This document shows, piece by piece, positions 57,961 to 64,000 of a stretch of DNA of 64,000 nt; position 1 is the first letter of the stretch, and every line of letters starts with the position of its first letter. Source of the DNA: Segatella hominis (GTDB taxonomy: Bacteria > Bacteroidota > Bacteroidia > Bacteroidales > Bacteroidaceae); NCBI RefSeq assembly GCF_019249725.2, contig NZ_CP137559.1, positions 1,418,501-1,482,500 on the forward strand, in the 5' to 3' direction. Position numbers and translations under genes: made by a program. The notes beneath the pieces are model-generated. The model saw only the letters and a program-made list of their open reading frames with translations. It was not told where the DNA came from and searched no databases.

Positions 57961-59136
57961 CTAATCCATTCGGTTCAGATAATCTTCATATCCATATTCT
58001 CGCAGGATTTCCAAATTCCCATCCAAATGCACGATTCCTATAGATGGATGCGTAATGCCATTAAAAGTATTTGTCTTTACGGTAGTATAATGAAGCATAT
58101 CTTCAAAAATCACTTTTTCGCCTACTTCCAGTTCGTGGTCAAATTTCCAATATCCCATAAAATCACCACTCAAACAACTATTTCCTCCCAAACGGTAAAC
58201 GTGATCTCCTTCCGGCTTCTCCATCATATCTTCCATTTCGATGGTTTCGGCATTGCGTACAGCCGGATGATATGGCATCTCCAAACAATCAGGCATGTGG
58301 CAAGTAAAGCTGACATTCAGAATGGCGGTTTTGTAACCATGGTCTTCCACCACATCCACAACCTGAGAAACGAGAGGTCCCGTCTGCCATCCGAAGGCAC
58401 TACCCGGCTCCATGATGACATGAAGATGAGGATAACGCAGATGAAACTCCTTTATTATATTAATAAGGTGTAATACATCATAATCCTTACGAGTCATCAG
58501 GTGACCTCCACCAAAATTAATCCATTTCAACTGAGAAAACCATTTGCCGAACTTCTCCTCAATATGTACCAACGTCCTTTCAAACACATCTGCCCCACTC
58601 TCACAATGGCAATGGCAATGGAAGCCCTCAATATCCGAAGGCAAAGTCTCAGGCAATTTATCTGCAGTTACACCAAATCGGGAACCAGGCGCACAGGGAT
58701 TATACAGCAACGTTTCTACCTCAGAATATTCCGGATTTACTCTCAGTCCCAATTTGATGCTTGGATTAACTGTAGCTACACGCTCATGAAAACGCTCATA
58801 TTGAGAAAGAGAATTAAACGTCAGATGACTTGAGCAACGGGCAATTTCGTCAATCTCGTCATCAGTATAAGCTGGAGAAAAAGTATGGGCAGGACTTCCA
58901 AATTTCTCAAAAGCCAGCTTTGCTTCGCTCAAAGAGCTTGCTGTTGTCGAAGAAATATATTCTCTGAAAATCGGGAAAGTCTTCCAAAGGGCATAAGCCT
59001 TAAATGCCAGAATAATCTCCATGTCAGCCCTATCAGCTACGCTCTTTATAAGCGATAGATTTTGTCTCAGTCTACTTTCTTCCAATACGTAAATCGGAGT
59101 GCGAATCTCCTTAAAATTCTCTAAATTTACTTGCAT
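57961..59136 (-). CDS. nspC: Carboxynorspermidine decarboxylase
   Basis: 391 residues from ATG 59136; an in-frame Met at 59166 is rejected because it lies in the promoter box. PLP-dependent alanine-racemase-fold enzyme that makes norspermidine or spermidine from the carboxy form. Seen: the PLP lysine in LAFKAYALWKTFP, HCHCHCESGADVFE, the phosphate-binding INFGGGHLM, VIMEPGSAFGW and the second-site GGNSCLSGDFMGYW with catalytic Cys. Indicates the carboxyspermidine route of polyamine synthesis. The partner dehydrogenase is not in the window. Confidence 0.94.
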   Translation of the reverse strand: MQVNLENFKEIRTPIYVLEESRLRQNLSLIKSVADRADMEIILAFKAYALWKTFPIFREYISSTTASSLSEAKLAFEKFGSPAHTFSPAYTDDEIDEIARCSSHLTFNSLSQYERFHERVATVNPSIKLGLRVNPEYSEVETLLYNPCAPGSRFGVTADKLPETLPSDIEGFHCHCHCESGADVFERTLVHIEEKFGKWFSQLKWINFGGGHLMTRKDYDVLHLINIIKEFHLRYPHLHVIMEPGSAFGWQTGPLVSQVVDVVEDHGYKTAILNVSFTCHMPDCLEMPYHPAVRNAETIEMEDMMEKPEGDHVYRLGGNSCLSGDFMGYWKFDHELEVGEKVIFEDMLHYTTVKTNTFNGITHPSIGIVHLDGNLEILREYGYEDYLNRMD

Positions 59137-59163
59137 GTCTTGATAAATATTAATTTTATGGTG

Positions 59164-59171
59164 CAAAGATA
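59164..59171 (-). promoter_or_regulatory. -7 box of nspC
   Basis: TATCTTTG followed by GCACC on the minus strand, 28 bp before ATG 59136. Confidence 0.75.
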
Positions 59172-59191
59172 GCTTTTTATCTCCAATATAA

Positions 59192-59222
59192 TTGCAAGTT
59201 TGCGTTTTTTTTAATACTTTTG
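59192..59222 (+). promoter_or_regulatory. Promoter of thiamine-phosphate-synthase-like gene
   Basis: TTG (59192-59194) and TACTTTTG (59215-59222), spacer 20 bp, 23 bp before ATG 59245; divergent from the nspC promoter. No TPP riboswitch is seen in this short leader. Confidence 0.75.
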
Positions 59223-59244
59223 CAACAGAAAAGTTTTTAAGACT

Positions 59245-59853
59245 ATGAAATTAGTAATAATGACGAAGTCCACATTCTTTGTGGAAGAAGATAAAATCCT
59301 ATCCTCATTGTTTGATGAAGGACTAGACAATTTGCATCTTTTTAAACCGGGGGCATCACCAATGTTCTCTGAGCGACTACTCACACTCTTACCTGAGGAC
59401 TATTATCGTAAGATCACAGTACACGATCATTATTACCTCAAGCAGGAATATGATTTGGCCGGCATTCATATAGACAATCCAAGCGCTGCCTTGCCAGAAG
59501 GATACAAAGGGAAATACAGTCGTACATGCACAGATCTTCTTCAGTTGAAAGAAATGAAGAAAAAATCGCAATATGTTTTTCTGAAAAACATTTTCGACTG
59601 CATAGAATTCAAAGATGAAAAATCCTCTTTCTCGCTCAACCAATTAGAATTGGCAGCCAAAGAAGGGCTTATCGACAAAAAAGTATATGCTCTTGGAGGC
59701 ATGAGCCTGGAAAATGTCAAAATAGCTAAAGCGCTCGGCTTTGGAGGAATAGTAATATGTGGTGATCTTTGGAATAGATTTGATATTCACAACGAAAGAG
59801 ATTACAAAGAAGTAATCAATCATTTCGAGAAATTACGCAAGGCAGTTAACTGA
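59245..59853 (+). CDS. Thiamine phosphate synthase/TenI-like protein
   Basis: 202 residues, TIM-barrel ThiE/TenI family. Seen: KLVIMTKSTFFVEEDKILSSLFDEGLDNLHL, KITVHDHYYLKQEYDLAGIHI in place of the usual nDrvdla/gvHlgq strand, KVYALGGMSLENVKIAKALGFGGIVICGDLW. Several ThiE substrate residues (the pyrophosphate-binding GxGP and QxD motifs) are absent, so this is more likely a TenI-like relative than a working ThiE. The next gene, prs, follows by 61 bp. Confidence 0.78.
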   Translation: MKLVIMTKSTFFVEEDKILSSLFDEGLDNLHLFKPGASPMFSERLLTLLPEDYYRKITVHDHYYLKQEYDLAGIHIDNPSAALPEGYKGKYSRTCTDLLQLKEMKKKSQYVFLKNIFDCIEFKDEKSSFSLNQLELAAKEGLIDKKVYALGGMSLENVKIAKALGFGGIVICGDLWNRFDIHNERDYKEVINHFEKLRKAVN

Positions 59854-59914
59854 CATTGCTATTCATCATAAATATTCGTAATAATAATTTAATTACACAT
59901 AAACTAAAATTCAA

Positions 59915-60853
59915 ATGAGTGACAAAAACTCTTTTTTGGTATTCTCCGGTACTAACACGAGATACCTTGCAGAAAAAATCTGCGCTAGTTTAGGTTGCCC
60001 ACTGGGTAATTTGGTAGTAACCAAATTCTCTGATGGTGAGTTTGGTGTATCTTTTGAGGAATCTATCCGCGGACGCGATGTTTTCCTCGTACAGAGCACC
60101 TTCCCTAATTCTGACAACTTGATGGAATTGCTTCTGATGATTGATGCAGCTAAGCGTGCTTCAGCTCGTCATATTATCGCAGTTATTCCTTACTTTGGTT
60201 GGGCTCGTCAGGATCGCAAGGACAAGCCACGTGTCAGCATCGGTGCCAAACTTGTTGCTGATTTGTTGAGCGTTGCCGGTATCGACCGCTTGATCACCAT
60301 GGATCTTCACGCTGATCAGATTCAAGGATTCTTCGACGTACCAGTTGACCACCTCTACGCTTCTGGCGTCATCCTGCCTTATCTTCAGAGCTTGCAACTC
60401 GAAGATATGGTAATCGCTTCTCCAGACGTTGGTGGTTCTAAGCGCGCTAACACTTATGCTAAGTACTTCGGTTGCCCACTCGTACTCTGCAACAAGACTC
60501 GTGCCCGTGCAAATGTTGTAGCCAGCATGCAGATTATCGGTGACGTAAAAGACAAGAACGTTGTGATCATCGACGATATGGTTGATACAGCTGGTACTAT
60601 CACAAAAGCTGCTGATATCATGAAGGAAGCAGGTGCTAAAACCGTACGTGCATGTGCTTCTCATTGCGTGATGAGCGGTCCTGCTTCAGAACGCGTTCAG
60701 AAATCAGCTCTTGAGGAAATCGTATTTACCGACTCAATTCCTTACACCAAGCGTTGCGAAAAAGTTAAGCAGCTTACAATCGCAGATATGTTTGCAGAAA
60801 CTATCCGCCGTGTAGAAGATAACGAGAGTATCTCTTCTCAGTATCTCGTATAA
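59915..60853 (+). CDS. prs: Ribose-phosphate pyrophosphokinase
   Basis: 312 residues, makes PRPP from ribose-5-phosphate and ATP. Seen: the flexible loop PYFGWARQDRKDKPRVSI, the catalytic metal region ITMDLHADQIQGFFDVPVDHL, and the PRPP loop NVVIIDDMVDTAGTITKAAD. Full length. Codon use looks optimised for high expression compared with neighbours (many GCT/GGT). A strong terminator follows. Confidence 0.96.
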   Translation: MSDKNSFLVFSGTNTRYLAEKICASLGCPLGNLVVTKFSDGEFGVSFEESIRGRDVFLVQSTFPNSDNLMELLLMIDAAKRASARHIIAVIPYFGWARQDRKDKPRVSIGAKLVADLLSVAGIDRLITMDLHADQIQGFFDVPVDHLYASGVILPYLQSLQLEDMVIASPDVGGSKRANTYAKYFGCPLVLCNKTRARANVVASMQIIGDVKDKNVVIIDDMVDTAGTITKAADIMKEAGAKTVRACASHCVMSGPASERVQKSALEEIVFTDSIPYTKRCEKVKQLTIADMFAETIRRVEDNESISSQYLV

Positions 60854-60873
60854 AAGAAATTATTTATCCATCT

Positions 60874-60917
60874 AAAAAGGAGCTTCCCCTACTCTTCTTA
60901 GGGAAAGCTCCTTTTTT
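60874..60917. terminator. Terminator after prs
   Basis: AAAAAGGAGCTT and CCCC (60874-60889) pair with GGG and AAAGCTCCTTTTT (60901-60913), followed by more T. The interval 60918-61038 is an A-rich low-complexity stretch without genes. Confidence 0.88.
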
Positions 60918-61038
60918 CTTTTCCCATAATATTCAAAACAAAGGAAAATACAAGAAGATAGAAGAAACAAAAAACTAAAGGAAACGGAAAAAGAGGAAAG
61001 ACAGAAAAAAAAGAAAAATACAAGAATATAGGAAAAAC

Positions 61039-61073
61039 AAAAAAATCCCACATCTCTTTCAAAATGTGGGATT
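61039..61073 (-). terminator. Terminator after glycogen phosphorylase
   Basis: AATCCCACAT (61044-61053) pairs perfectly with ATGTGGGATT (61064-61073); the A-run at 61039-61045 gives the U-tract on the minus strand. Confidence 0.87.
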
Positions 61074-61141
61074 CTTTATTATATCTTCATCATATTTTCG
61101 ATATATTACTATACCAAAACACTTTTATGATATTTATTATC

Positions 61142-63706
<2,565 letters not shown>

Positions 63707-63790
63707 TTATATTAAAGTTTGTTATATTTAAAGTAATAAGTTTTATTTATCTTATCCTTACTAATCTATTCTCACTTTCAGCATGATTTA

Positions 63791-64000
63791 TTATTTCGCT
63801 GTCAGATCAGCCATTCTTTTTTCGGCTTTACGCAGCGCAAAATCATAAGCCTCATAATAGTATTCTATAAAATGACTCCACAATGCTTTTTTCGAGAGTT
63901 TATCCGCGTTGCTTCGACATTTCTTTACTTGAGCATCTGTCATACCAGAATATTTGGCCACAGTATCCTTAATAGCATCAGCAACCTCAGAATAGTTGTA
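63791..64000 (-). CDS. C-terminal part of glycogen synthase (GT3-like), partial
   Basis: The last 69 codons of a gene that runs off the right edge; the stop is at 63791-63793. The end reads SHFIEYYYEAYDFALRKAEKR, which matches the C-terminus of the eukaryotic-type glycogen synthase of Bacteroidota as I know it. The preceding gene order (synthase then phosphorylase) supports this. The 90-bp spacer before the phosphorylase holds no terminator. Confidence 0.7.
   Translation of the reverse strand, partial: YNYSEVADAIKDTVAKYSGMTDAQVKKCRSNADKLSKKALWSHFIEYYYEAYDFALRKAEKRMADLTAK

Noticed and set aside
59150..59245. TPP riboswitch before the ThiE-like gene
   Set aside because: The leader is only about 20 nt from the promoter to the ATG, too short for a TPP aptamer.

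Overview
This 64 kb window reads as Bacteroidota chromosome, most likely Prevotellaceae (Prevotella/Segatella copri-like). The grounds are a 287-residue primary sigma factor, promoters built on TAnnTTTG about 20 bp downstream of a TTG/TTTG box, gld genes, DUF4492-cydAB, nspC, DUF4248 and an eukaryotic-type glycogen synthase tail beside an alpha-glucan phosphorylase. The species is inference; no rRNA is present.

Layout. 1-1.4 kb: a partial gene and an unknown GT-like protein. 1.4-6.8 kb: a minus-strand surface operon (metallophosphatase, TonB-dependent receptor, beta-helix lipoprotein). 7-16 kb: housekeeping and respiration (dxs-like, HxlR/cupin pair, YjbR, DUF4492-cydA-cydB, MBL hydrolase). 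15.9-33.7 kb is the accessory part: two AAA-ATPase-like genes without their usual nuclease tail; a restriction-modification operon with two Sau3AI/MutH-type nucleases and one C5-cytosine methyltransferase, followed by three unrecognised genes before a strong terminator; then a primase-like module (OB-like protein, unknown protein, DUF3987-like protein with a decayed P-loop, CHC2-Toprim protein, DUF4248, small lipoprotein, HU-like protein) interrupted by a convergent DUF4143 ATPase whose leader is a 33-bp repeat array, next to a second repeat array; and an MBL pseudogene.

33.7-49.3 kb: SLC13 permease, LMW phosphatase, two tiny proteins, Fur-family regulator, HtrA, RpoD, a kinase/signal-peptidase/PqqD group, DPP-IV-like peptidase, GldB-like lipoprotein, DUF4861 protein and GT2. 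49.3-57.1 kb (all minus): YhcC-like radical SAM, MtaB, small lipoprotein, phytase-like protein, PPTase, GldE, SSB. 57.1-57.8 kb: six tRNAs (three Gly-GCC, three Leu). 57.9-64 kb: nspC, ThiE-like protein, prs, glucan phosphorylase and the end of glycogen synthase.

The strongest candidates for undescribed biology are the three unknown genes sharing an operon with the twin-nuclease R-M system, the primase-like module, and the two related short-repeat arrays around 31.5-32.1 kb (with three copies of the second also before the primase gene). Dispersed intergenic repeats are unusually abundant; one family is even found inside the primase-like coding region.
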